Of a stretch of 64,000 bases of DNA, positions 8,318 to 17,316 are shown piece after piece. Positions within the stretch are counted from its first letter, which is position 1. Each line of letters opens with the position of its first letter. The DNA is taken from contig CP045205.1 of NCBI GenBank assembly GCA_009363175.1, positions 1,612,001-1,676,000 of the forward strand, read 5' to 3'. The stretch is from Citrobacter telavivensis. GTDB taxonomy: Bacteria > Pseudomonadota > Gammaproteobacteria > Enterobacterales > Enterobacteriaceae. The position numbers and the translations under genes are program-made. The notes beneath the pieces are model-generated. The model made no database searches. It saw only the letters and a program-made list of their open reading frames with translations, and was not told the DNA's origin.

Positions 8318-10516
8318 ATGACTCGTGTTGTTATCTTTGTATTGATCATGGTTATAATACCTAGAGCGTTGTTAGCTGCAAATCAATATACTGAAAGTCA
8401 GACGCTTACCAAAGAACCCTCCCCACCCCTGGCAGCAATTGAGTTACCTGATTTAGGTAGTGAGGCTGCGAAGAAAATAGAAAAAGAAGATTTTAAAGAG
8501 CAATCAGAAAGTTATATAACGAATTCTGCTGCTCAGGGGTTTGAAAACCTGACACCAGAGGCGCTGGAATCACAGGCCAAAAGCTATTTACAAAATAAAA
8601 TTACCTCTACAGCACAATCCTACATCGAAGGTCTGATGTCACCTTATGGCGTTGTGCGCACGAATTTATCGGTTGATCAGGAAGGGTCTCTGGAAGGCAG
8701 TTCTCTGAATTATTTCGTCCCCTTATATGAAGACCCGGATAATGTCCTGTTCAGCCAGCTTTCTACTCAACGTAAAGAAGATCGTACTATCAGTAATATA
8801 GGGGTAGGGCTGCGTCATAATATCGGGCGCTGGATGCTCGGTGGTAATACTTTTTATGATTACGATTTTTCTCGTGGGCATCGTCGGTTGGGGCTGGGAG
8901 CCGAGACCTGGACTGACTTTCTGCGATTCTCCGGAAACTATTATCACCCGCTCTCCAACTGGAAGAATTCTCCTGATTTAGACTTTTATGAAGAGCGTCC
9001 GGCACGTGGGTGGGATGTGCGCGTAGAGACATGGCTGCCATTTTATCCACAGGTAGGTGGTAAGTTGGTTTATGAACAATATTATGGTGATGAAGTGGCG
9101 CTATTTGGTGAGGATAACCTGGAGCGCAACCCGCAGGCCGTCACGTTTGAGTTGAATTATACCCCTGTACCGTTGCTCACGTTCAGTACGGATTATAAGT
9201 ATGGTACAGGAGATAACACGGATGTAAACGTGACAGCCACGCTAAATTATCAGTTTGGCACACCGCTTAAAGCACTGCTCGATCCGGAAAATGTCAAAAT
9301 CCAGCATTCATTGGAAGGCAGTCGCCATGATTTTGTCGACCGTAATAATTTTATCGTTCTCGAATATCGCGAAAAAGATCCGCTGGACGTTTCGCTGTTT
9401 CTGAAAGCCGATACAACCAATGAACATCCGGAATGTGTGATCAGCGATACGCCGGAAGCGGGCGTGGGCCTGGAAAAATGTAAGTGGACAATCAATGCAC
9501 TGGTGAGTCATCACTACAAAATAGCGACGGCCTCATGGCAGGCAAAGAACAATGCTAACCGTACTCTGGTCATGCCCGTGGTTAAGGCGAACACGCTGAC
9601 GGAGGGCAATAACAACAGCTGGAATCTGGTATTGCCTACATGGGAAGACGCTGCAACGGATGCTGAACGTCTTGCGTTGAATACATGGAAAGTCAGGATC
9701 TCGCTGGTGGATGAAGAAGGTAATCATCAGAACTCCAGCATCGTGGAGTTGACGGTACAGCAGCACCGCAAAATTGAATTGGTTGTCGATAACCTCGCGG
9801 GGGCAGATCTCAGCCAGCATCAACATGAGACCAGCGCACAGGCGGACGGCGTCGACGGCGTCGTGATGGCACTGCTGCTGACAGATGCTTATGGCGATGA
9901 TAGCGACAGCAAAGGCGAGAAACTGGTGGATGACGCCATGATGCCTGAGTTGTACGACAGCAATGACAAAATGGTCACGCTCTCCACCAAACCCTGCACG
10001 AACGTAACACCCTGTGTGTTTATTGCCAACCGCGATAAACAGGCCGGAACCCTCACACTTTCCAGTACGCAGCCAGGCACTTTTCGCTGGAAGGCTAAAA
10101 CGGATGCCTATGGTGACAGTAATTATGTGGATATCACTTTTCTGGGCCAAAACGTCAACGATGTTAATGCCGCTATTTACCAGACTCATGTCGGTAATCC
10201 GGTGAATTTAATTGGAAATAAGAATGGGCACCTGCCATTGAACAGCGCATACCGATTTATGTTATGGCGCGATAAAAACAAGGACGGAGTGTTCCAGATG
10301 TCGGAGCAGCTCAGCGCTGAGGAAATGGCGCAGTACGACTACAAATGGGAGTTTACTGGTGAAAGCATCAGCGGGGATTCGGGGGCGCAAACCAATACCG
10401 AGAACCAGGATTTGGTGCTTCCGGTGACGAACCGTGAAGCGAAGCAAAAATTTGGCGCCAGCGAAAAAAGCGGCGTTCAGGGGTATGGGATACGAGTCAC
10501 GTATCACAAAAAGTAA
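8318..10516 (+). CDS. sinH: SinH-like inverse autotransporter (intimin/invasin family)
   Basis: A 732-residue protein with a signal peptide (MTRVVIFVLIMVIIPRALLA). An alpha-helical periplasmic segment rich in KSYLQNK-type sequence leads into the intimin/invasin beta-barrel domain, about 95-345 (LMSPYGVVRTNLS, FSQLSTQRKEDRTISNIGVGLRH, GGNTFYDYDFSRGHRRLGLGAE, RNNFIVLEYR). Extracellular Ig-like domains follow. There is no LysM domain. Size, order and neighbours match SinH (SivH) of the Salmonella CS54 island; ZirT is a related alternative. Its last 110 residues resemble the C-terminus of the next gene product. The barrel is expected in the outer membrane with the C-terminal domains exposed. Confidence 0.8.
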   Translation: MTRVVIFVLIMVIIPRALLAANQYTESQTLTKEPSPPLAAIELPDLGSEAAKKIEKEDFKEQSESYITNSAAQGFENLTPEALESQAKSYLQNKITSTAQSYIEGLMSPYGVVRTNLSVDQEGSLEGSSLNYFVPLYEDPDNVLFSQLSTQRKEDRTISNIGVGLRHNIGRWMLGGNTFYDYDFSRGHRRLGLGAETWTDFLRFSGNYYHPLSNWKNSPDLDFYEERPARGWDVRVETWLPFYPQVGGKLVYEQYYGDEVALFGEDNLERNPQAVTFELNYTPVPLLTFSTDYKYGTGDNTDVNVTATLNYQFGTPLKALLDPENVKIQHSLEGSRHDFVDRNNFIVLEYREKDPLDVSLFLKADTTNEHPECVISDTPEAGVGLEKCKWTINALVSHHYKIATASWQAKNNANRTLVMPVVKANTLTEGNNNSWNLVLPTWEDAATDAERLALNTWKVRISLVDEEGNHQNSSIVELTVQQHRKIELVVDNLAGADLSQHQHETSAQADGVDGVVMALLLTDAYGDDSDSKGEKLVDDAMMPELYDSNDKMVTLSTKPCTNVTPCVFIANRDKQAGTLTLSSTQPGTFRWKAKTDAYGDSNYVDITFLGQNVNDVNAAIYQTHVGNPVNLIGNKNGHLPLNSAYRFMLWRDKNKDGVFQMSEQLSAEEMAQYDYKWEFTGESISGDSGAQTNTENQDLVLPVTNREAKQKFGASEKSGVQGYGIRVTYHKK

Positions 10517-10579
10517 AAGACTATTGGCGTGATGGTTAACAAGGGCCAGTCGCTGATATTCGAAACAAGAGGAATATTA

Positions 10580-11557
10580 ATGAAACAAGTAACAATACAG
10601 CGTCTGACCAAAATTGCTATAGCGTTAGCCATTGCCGGATATTGCTCCGTACCTGTCGCACTTGCCGCGAATAAAGTGAGTAAAGTGGGCAATCTAAAAG
10701 AGGGGGCTGGCTGGTTGACGAGTGGTAACACGGGCAGCATTGTCGGTACGGTTCCTAAAATTAAAATCCCGAACGCGCCAGTGACCGATGACGGCCTGCA
10801 CGTCAAGGTGGAAATTGATCGCTCGGGTCGTACGGGTGGTTCTACGGCGTCGACGGATGGCGAGAAGCAACTTCATGTCGGCGATAAGCTCACCGTCTCT
10901 TGGGATATCAACGATACCGAAGGTGATACTGACGCCACGGGGTTAACGAAAAAGAGCATCAAGTGGATGTGTTACAAAGATCAGAGCAAAAAGGATGGTC
11001 GGACCCTTCAGGGCAACGGCACGAATGGCTCAGACTCTTATACCATCGTAACCGCAGACGAGAACTGTTATATCGGGATGCAAATTACCCCGACGACGGA
11101 GACCGGCGATCCCCGCACGGGCGTGCTGGTTGATATGGCTGATTTGTCCACCGCGGCTGGCGGCGGTAGCGACAGTGATGATATTCCGGAAGGGCCGGTG
11201 GTGGATGACGATCTGCAGGTGACTATTTATGACACCACCGATACCTCGGTTAACCTGCTCAAGAACACCACGGTTCCACTGCATACCGGTCATACCTATA
11301 AGGTCAAACTGTGGCGAGATACCAACGGTAACGGCACCTACGATTCCGGTACAGATACCGATGTCACCAGCTACTATGACTATATGTGGGTGTTTACTGG
11401 AACGAGCGCAACGGCAAATACGTCCGGCGATTCCAGCGTACAGAACGAGGATCTGGTGCTCCCGGCAACCAATACTGCCGCAACCGGTGTTCTCTCCGGT
11501 GCAGGCGTGGATGGTGTTCAGGGAAATACGTTGGCCATCAAATACAAACGTAAATAG
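10580..11557 (+). CDS. sinI: SinI/ZirS-like secreted Ig-domain protein
   Basis: The start at 10580 is chosen for its ribosome site (AGAGGAATATT) and clean signal peptide (MKQVTIQRLTKIAIALAIAG ... VALA), giving 325 residues. A first domain has LHVGDKLTVSWDINDTEGD, a Cys pair (WMCYKD and DENCYIGMQI) and TPTTETGDP. A Gly/Asp linker and a C-terminal Ig-like domain follow (VKLWRDTNGNGTYD, YDYMWVFTG, QNEDLVLPATN). The C-terminal domain is clearly related to that of SinH. It follows sinH by 63 bases and ends at a terminator. By analogy with the ZirT-ZirS pair of Salmonella it may be exported by, or held at, the SinH barrel; that is inference. Confidence 0.72.
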   Translation: MKQVTIQRLTKIAIALAIAGYCSVPVALAANKVSKVGNLKEGAGWLTSGNTGSIVGTVPKIKIPNAPVTDDGLHVKVEIDRSGRTGGSTASTDGEKQLHVGDKLTVSWDINDTEGDTDATGLTKKSIKWMCYKDQSKKDGRTLQGNGTNGSDSYTIVTADENCYIGMQITPTTETGDPRTGVLVDMADLSTAAGGGSDSDDIPEGPVVDDDLQVTIYDTTDTSVNLLKNTTVPLHTGHTYKVKLWRDTNGNGTYDSGTDTDVTSYYDYMWVFTGTSATANTSGDSSVQNEDLVLPATNTAATGVLSGAGVDGVQGNTLAIKYKRK

Positions 11558-11570
11558 TTTTTTATCTCTG

Positions 11571-11600
11571 ATGCCATTCCCCGCAGGGAATGGCATTTTT
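11571..11600 (+). terminator. Terminator after sinI
   Basis: A perfect 11-base-pair stem (ATGCCATTCCC 11571-11581, loop CGCA, GGGAATGGCAT 11586-11596) is followed by T residues. It separates sinH-sinI from ratA. Confidence 0.88.
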
Positions 11601-11664
11601 GCAGATGTAATTTTTGTTGAGTACACCACTGGGTAAAAAAAACGAAGCCAGTCAGGACTGATTA

Positions 11665-14600
11665 ATGTGCGGATATCGGAAAATGAAGAAGATATTGAGT
11701 ATCTTATTGCTGCTGGCGATGTCGTTCGGAATACCCCCATTTTCAGCCCAGGCAGCGTTCAAAGGAGGAACCTGGCAGACAACGCCTACTTCTACGGGTG
11801 AAATTAAGGGGACCAGTCCGCAGGCCGACAGTGCGGCGATCGCGGTTTATCAGGGCAGCATACAGCTAGATCCCACTAAAACGTACGCCGTACCGTTCAG
11901 CGCAACGCCCGGCGATTTCAGCGCTGATACTGCCGCCAGCCATCTTATCCTGACGAATCCCCATGATACTGAAGGCGACCTGTTCGCCGCGCCACCGGCC
12001 TTACAGTGGGAGAACCAACAGCCGCCCGGTGCGGACCTGGTTTGGGCCGATGCAGCCACACCGGAGACGCTGCTTGACCCACAGCCGGTAGACGACAAAA
12101 GTTTTTGTGCACAAAATCTGGCCGGGCGTCATCTGGTGACGTGGCCGCAGGTGAATTCAACCACGCCGCTGCCGCTGCTGTATCTCTCCACGCTCACCGG
12201 TTCTCCCGCCACTGGCACCGTGGCGCTGCAGGATAAGCGGGTGGCGATTGATATCGCACCCTCACCGAATGCGCCGTTGACGGTCAGCGCCAGTCACTAT
12301 GACGATACGCTGAAAGCTGCGAAGGTGAAGGCCGGTGAGAGTATCACTCTGACCATTACCACCCACGACTGTACGGGAAATGTGCTAAATAACGTACCCT
12401 TTGTCATTACCCGCAGTGATGCGCGTGGTCGACAGGGCGATGTCAACAACAGCCTACCGGTACATATCGGCAATACTGAACTGATCTCCTCTGGCACCGA
12501 ATATCAGGGTGTCACGGATGCTAACGGTACAGCGACCGTGACAGTGACGCAGGATGGTGGACCGGGGGTAAAAACCACGCTGAAGGTGAAACCATCAAAA
12601 AGCAGCGTGTTGGAAACCGATGTGGATGTGATATTTACCACGTTGACAAGCCCTAACAGCGATAAAGCCGCGATGTGGGGTCATATGGTGGAGAGTACCA
12701 CGGTAGGTGATTTTACGTTTAGCCGCCCTAAGCTGTCGGGGGAGACCAGTGGAGCGAATGGCTCTGCGACCGACCATAACGAAGTCTGGGCACTGTTTGA
12801 CTGGAACAACGCTAACAGCCACTGCAACTCCCTACTGCCGGATCTTCGGCGGTTAGTTGCGCTGGATGTTGCTCAGGGCACGCAAACTATTCAGGAGACG
12901 CTGGGGTGGCCGATACAGGGTAATAATTACTGGTCGGCTTCGCCCGGTGACTCTGGGCGGCACTTCGCGGTGGATATGAATGGTCAGGAAAGCGAATCCC
13001 GCAATGACAGTGAGCACTACCTTGTCAGTTGCGTGGATCATGCTATGCCGGTGGTTATACCCAAAATAACGCTGACGCCTGATCATTACGACACCACGCT
13101 GACTGCGGCGAAAGCAATGACCGGTGAATCCATCACCATGACGGTCACGATCACCGACAGCGTGACCGGGGAGCCGCTTCCTCACACCTATTACTCCCTG
13201 GCGCTGGACCCGGCGCATAACCGCGCCAATGAAACCAGTTCTGAGTGGGAAACGTCTCCCGTGGTGATCGCTGGCGAGCAGATTCAGGCCAGCGATCCAC
13301 ACCTTTATGAGGGGGTTACTGATGCCAGCGGTGCCGCAACCGTGGTATTGACCCAGCCTCATGGTGCCGGCGTGCGCACCACCATTACGGCCGAAATGCG
13401 CGAAGGGTATACCGCCACCGACAGTAAAGACGTGATTTTTACCGTCATCACCAGTCCGGACAGCGACAAGGCTCGCATGTGGGGCCATATGAAAGATGCG
13501 GCAACGGCAGACGGCAGTCTGTTCGTACGCCCGCTGCTGGCGGCGGAGTCCAGTTACGAAGCGGGTAATAATCGGGAGAATAATGAAGACTGGGCTACAT
13601 TTACTCAGCTCAGCAAGGCGGAAAGCCAGTGCGGCGACGGACAGGTGCCGTCAGCCAATTCACTGGAAAAACTGTATGCCGGGCACAGCGCAAACCAGAT
13701 AGTGACAGATCTGGGCTGGCCGACAGAAGGCTACAGCTATCTGTCGGCAGACACGGATGGCACTACTTACCACAATGTCAGCCTGAAAAACGGCGACCAG
13801 GGCAGCTTTACCGGTAGCACGTCGAACTATCTTTCCTGCGCTGCCACGGGGTTGGTATCGCAGCTTCAGGTCATTACCAACGGTGACGCCAGCCAGCGGC
13901 AGGCGAAAGCGAAAGCGGGTGAACCTATCACGCTGACAGTGCAGACAACCAACGCGGTAAACGACTTGCCTGCGCCGAATGTGGCGTTCACGGTGACGTC
14001 CGGGGAGTCCACTAACCGGCAGGGGAGTGCCACCGGGTTTACATCCGGCGGCCCGCTGATGGTGAACGGACAGTCATTTGGCACTAACAGCGGCATGACA
14101 GGCACTTACCAGGGGATTACGGATGCGCAGGGGCAGGCGCAATTGGTCATTGAGCAACCGAAAGGGCCTGGTGTAAAAACACCGCTGACCATCAAACTGG
14201 ATGACTCGCGGGTCGCCGATGCGATTAACTATGAGGTGATTTTTACTGCCGTCACCAGCCCGGATACGGACAAAGCGCAGATGTGGGGGCACATGGATGA
14301 CAGCGTGACGGTGGGTGATGATACATTTTATCGCCCCAAACTGACGAGTGAGTTTACTACCACCCCAAGTGGTTCAACGCGTGCACTGGATAACGAGGTG
14401 TGGGGAATACTGACCAGCGCTAGTGCACAGAGTAGCGCGGCAGGAGGATGTGAAACCAGCCACCTCCCCAGTACTAACCAGATGAAGGCGCTGTATAACG
14501 CGAACAAAGACAATAAACTTAATACTGAACACGGCTGGCAGACTGTCTATAGCTACTGGACGTCGACGCTGTCTTCAGGAGGACCCACCGTCGGTTGGGA

Positions 14601-17259
14601 TGTTATCAGTATGACGTCCGGCGCCACGGGCTCCAGCGGCGCTGGCATGTTCGTGGTCTCCTGCCTGAAAGATGCCAACCCAGTAGCGACACAGATAACT
14701 CTGGAGACGACGGATAAAACTCAGTGGTCAGAGACGCTGAACGCCGCCAGAGTGAAAAAAGGCGATACACTGCGATTAAAACTGATGACAAAGGATAGTG
14801 CGGGTAATCCGGTACCCGATACGTCGGTTGTTATCTCGCGCGGTGACGATTATTCTCGCCAGGACGTCAAAGAGAGCTCCCCCGCATCAATGGTGATTAA
14901 CGGGCTGTCATTGGCCAATCAATCCTCTTTGCTGTATGCCTCAACCGGCGCTGACGGAAGCCTGATTCTGGAGATCACGCGGGCAAACACCAAAGGTACA
15001 AAAGCGGTGATTACCGCAAAGCTATTTGATAACGACAGCGTCACGGCTGACATGGGTTCGATTTTTACCGTTGCCACCAGTCCGGACTCGGCGAAGGCGA
15101 CTTACTGGGGGCATATGCCCGAAACGCTGACGGCAACCGATGGTACCGTCTTTAAACGCCCGATACTCTTTAATGAACTGGCTCAGACCAGCGGGTATAA
15201 ATCTTCTTCAGAAAATTATGAGACGTGGGCTGTCTTAACGTATCCGCAGGCGCAGGATAACGCTTCCTCAGGATGCGATGAGGCGCATATTCCGACCCGG
15301 GATTCCTTAGATTCGCTCTACAACGCCTATCCAGGCGGCAAAATAGAATCAGAACAAGGGTGGCCTACATACACATATTACTGGAGCAATACGGCCGATA
15401 GTTCTGTTACCGCCAGCCGCAATTATTATACCGTTAGCCTGTATTCGGACAGCAGTTCAGGGATGGCGCAAAGTCAAACAAAGTATCTGACCTGCCTTGA
15501 TAAGGCGAAAGCAAAGGGGAATGTCGCTCAAATTGAACTGACGTCTGCGCAATATGTACCCGAACTGAAAGCCGCCAAAGTGAAAAAAGGTGAGATAATT
15601 ACGTGGCAGATAGAATTCAAAGACGCACAAGGGAATATATTGCCAAATGTCGCTTTTTCTATCCTCGGTGCCCAGAGTACAAAACGTAATGGCGAGCCGT
15701 ACTCCGCTTACCTGTACGCAGGATATCCCGGAGGGTCTGCGACATATTTATCAGGGAGTACCCGTTTCTACGGTGTCACGGACAGTAATGGGCAGGCGCT
15801 GGTGGAGGTTTCCGGCGGCGCAGGGTTTGAGGGATTACTCTCTGTTTCACCAGATGAGAACAGTGCATTAGTTGAAAATATGGCATCCATTTTTACGATA
15901 GTAACCAGTCCGGACAGTGATAAAGCCGCGATGTGGGGACATATGCCAGATACCATCACCGTAGATGATATCGTTTTTGAGCGGCCAAAACTGGCGGCGG
16001 AGGCCCCATCAGCGAGTGGTCATACGACGATAAGCAACGAATCCTGGGCAACCGTGAGGGATCATAACGTGGCCTTCAACAACCCAGAAGCCGGAGGATG
16101 TGCGGCAAACCATTTACCGCAAATTGCTCAAATGAGTGCGTTATATGCTGCACACAGCGGCAACAAGATCAGTACCGAATTCGGCTGGCCGGTCACTTCA
16201 GGCTATAACTACTGGACTTCCACCTATTATTATCCAGACAGAGTCTCGGCCTGGTATTCAATCGAATTAAAAAGCGGGTATACATATTCTGCGAGTGGCT
16301 CATCGTGGATGATGATTACGTGCCTGAAAGACGCCAACCCTGTGCCATCGAAGATCGTTATTAAACCTGCCGATAGCACGCAATGGGATGCGTCACTGAA
16401 TGTTGCGAAGGCAAAAAGCGGCGATACGCTTCATCTCAATGTAACCGTCGAAGATGCCAGCGGTAAACCAATACCCGCAACAATGCTGACCATTTCCCGC
16501 GGCAATGATTATAACCGTCAGGCAGTCCAGGAATCAGCACAAGCGATGACGGTTAACGGCTCCACATTGACTTCACCAGGATCAACAAGCAATTTGTCTA
16601 CGGATGATGCCGGTAACCTGCTTCTGGACGTGACGCGTCCCTCCACAGTCAAAGGAACAAAAGCACCGATTACTCTCTCGATTACCGACATTCCCGGCGT
16701 AACGTCCAGTCTGGACACGGTGTTTACCGTACTGACGAGCCCTGACTCCAGTAAAGCTCAGTACTGGGGCCATATGCCGGAGACAGTTACCAGCAGTGCG
16801 GGGGTTGTTTTTCGTCGGCCAATGCTTCAGGCCGAGATCGGTGTGGGTTCCTACAGTTCGACTAATAACGAAAAATGGTCTGCGATAACTTACCCACAGG
16901 CTTCTTCGTTGAATATCGAGGGATGTTCCATCGACAAAATACCGCTGCTCAAGGAGTGGCAAACACTCTACGGCGATCATCCTGGTGGTGCGGTGGCAAC
17001 GCTTTATGGATGGCCGACCAATTATGTCTATTGGGGTGCCGATCTGACGGCAGACAATAAGGCGCAATCTATCAACCTGGCTTCAGGAAGCACACAAGCG
17101 ACAGCGTCTACGTCAACGGTAGATTATGCCATGCTGGTCTGCCTGGCTCAGACTCATAATACGTCTAAATCGACTGGCTTTATGCTGAATTCTGGATCTC
17201 AAATTCAGTCTTTCGTAGCGGAAAAAAAAAGTGACTCTACTGGCGGTATCCACAATTGA
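11665..17259 (+). CDS. ratA: RatA-like giant repeat protein, predicted secreted adhesin
   Basis: An 1864-residue protein with a signal peptide (MKKILSILLLLAMSFGIPPFSAQA). The ATG at 11665 has an AGGA ribosome site; the in-frame ATG at 11683 is an alternative. A unique N-terminal domain (to about residue 200) precedes six modules of about 265-277 residues. Each has an Ig-like half, then TSPDSDKAxMWGHM, then a lectin-like half with two Cys, LPxxxxLxxLY, GWPxxxxYWxS and a final SCLK-type Cys. These are the Salmonella repeat domains known from RatA and RatB of the CS54 island, where ratA also follows sinH and sinI. No beta-barrel or LPxTG anchor is seen, so how it reaches the surface is unknown. 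An A9 run lies near the end. Confidence 0.78.
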   Translation: MCGYRKMKKILSILLLLAMSFGIPPFSAQAAFKGGTWQTTPTSTGEIKGTSPQADSAAIAVYQGSIQLDPTKTYAVPFSATPGDFSADTAASHLILTNPHDTEGDLFAAPPALQWENQQPPGADLVWADAATPETLLDPQPVDDKSFCAQNLAGRHLVTWPQVNSTTPLPLLYLSTLTGSPATGTVALQDKRVAIDIAPSPNAPLTVSASHYDDTLKAAKVKAGESITLTITTHDCTGNVLNNVPFVITRSDARGRQGDVNNSLPVHIGNTELISSGTEYQGVTDANGTATVTVTQDGGPGVKTTLKVKPSKSSVLETDVDVIFTTLTSPNSDKAAMWGHMVESTTVGDFTFSRPKLSGETSGANGSATDHNEVWALFDWNNANSHCNSLLPDLRRLVALDVAQGTQTIQETLGWPIQGNNYWSASPGDSGRHFAVDMNGQESESRNDSEHYLVSCVDHAMPVVIPKITLTPDHYDTTLTAAKAMTGESITMTVTITDSVTGEPLPHTYYSLALDPAHNRANETSSEWETSPVVIAGEQIQASDPHLYEGVTDASGAATVVLTQPHGAGVRTTITAEMREGYTATDSKDVIFTVITSPDSDKARMWGHMKDAATADGSLFVRPLLAAESSYEAGNNRENNEDWATFTQLSKAESQCGDGQVPSANSLEKLYAGHSANQIVTDLGWPTEGYSYLSADTDGTTYHNVSLKNGDQGSFTGSTSNYLSCAATGLVSQLQVITNGDASQRQAKAKAGEPITLTVQTTNAVNDLPAPNVAFTVTSGESTNRQGSATGFTSGGPLMVNGQSFGTNSGMTGTYQGITDAQGQAQLVIEQPKGPGVKTPLTIKLDDSRVADAINYEVIFTAVTSPDTDKAQMWGHMDDSVTVGDDTFYRPKLTSEFTTTPSGSTRALDNEVWGILTSASAQSSAAGGCETSHLPSTNQMKALYNANKDNKLNTEHGWQTVYSYWTSTLSSGGPTVGWDVISMTSGATGSSGAGMFVVSCLKDANPVATQITLETTDKTQWSETLNAARVKKGDTLRLKLMTKDSAGNPVPDTSVVISRGDDYSRQDVKESSPASMVINGLSLANQSSLLYASTGADGSLILEITRANTKGTKAVITAKLFDNDSVTADMGSIFTVATSPDSAKATYWGHMPETLTATDGTVFKRPILFNELAQTSGYKSSSENYETWAVLTYPQAQDNASSGCDEAHIPTRDSLDSLYNAYPGGKIESEQGWPTYTYYWSNTADSSVTASRNYYTVSLYSDSSSGMAQSQTKYLTCLDKAKAKGNVAQIELTSAQYVPELKAAKVKKGEIITWQIEFKDAQGNILPNVAFSILGAQSTKRNGEPYSAYLYAGYPGGSATYLSGSTRFYGVTDSNGQALVEVSGGAGFEGLLSVSPDENSALVENMASIFTIVTSPDSDKAAMWGHMPDTITVDDIVFERPKLAAEAPSASGHTTISNESWATVRDHNVAFNNPEAGGCAANHLPQIAQMSALYAAHSGNKISTEFGWPVTSGYNYWTSTYYYPDRVSAWYSIELKSGYTYSASGSSWMMITCLKDANPVPSKIVIKPADSTQWDASLNVAKAKSGDTLHLNVTVEDASGKPIPATMLTISRGNDYNRQAVQESAQAMTVNGSTLTSPGSTSNLSTDDAGNLLLDVTRPSTVKGTKAPITLSITDIPGVTSSLDTVFTVLTSPDSSKAQYWGHMPETVTSSAGVVFRRPMLQAEIGVGSYSSTNNEKWSAITYPQASSLNIEGCSIDKIPLLKEWQTLYGDHPGGAVATLYGWPTNYVYWGADLTADNKAQSINLASGSTQATASTSTVDYAMLVCLAQTHNTSKSTGFMLNSGSQIQSFVAEKKSDSTGGIHN
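12270..17150 (+). repeat. Six tandem coding modules in ratA (Ig-like plus lectin-like)
   Basis: Approximate module limits are 12270-13055, 13060-13850, 13855-14685, 14690-15525, 15527-16345 and 16348-17150. The marker TSPxSxKAxxWGHM falls near 12645, 13446, 14250, 15070, 15900 and 16730, so the period is about 800-835 bases. Modules 3-4 and 5-6 resemble each other as pairs. Confidence 0.85.
17222..17230 (+). repeat. A9 homopolymer near the ratA 3' end
   Basis: Nine consecutive A residues lie inside the coding sequence, 10 codons before the stop. Loss of one A would replace the last residues by a different tail of about 20 residues ending TIEYERGSLL. Gain of one A would give an immediate stop. 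Confidence 0.7.
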
Positions 17260-17316
17260 GTACGAGAGAGGATCTCTTTTATGACGCATTCTCGATCCTT
17301 CTTCCGTTTCAGAATT

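Noticed and set aside
12853..13488. Minus-strand frame of 211 residues inside ratA
   Set aside because: It is a shadow of the repetitive ratA coding sequence; similar shadows recur opposite other modules.
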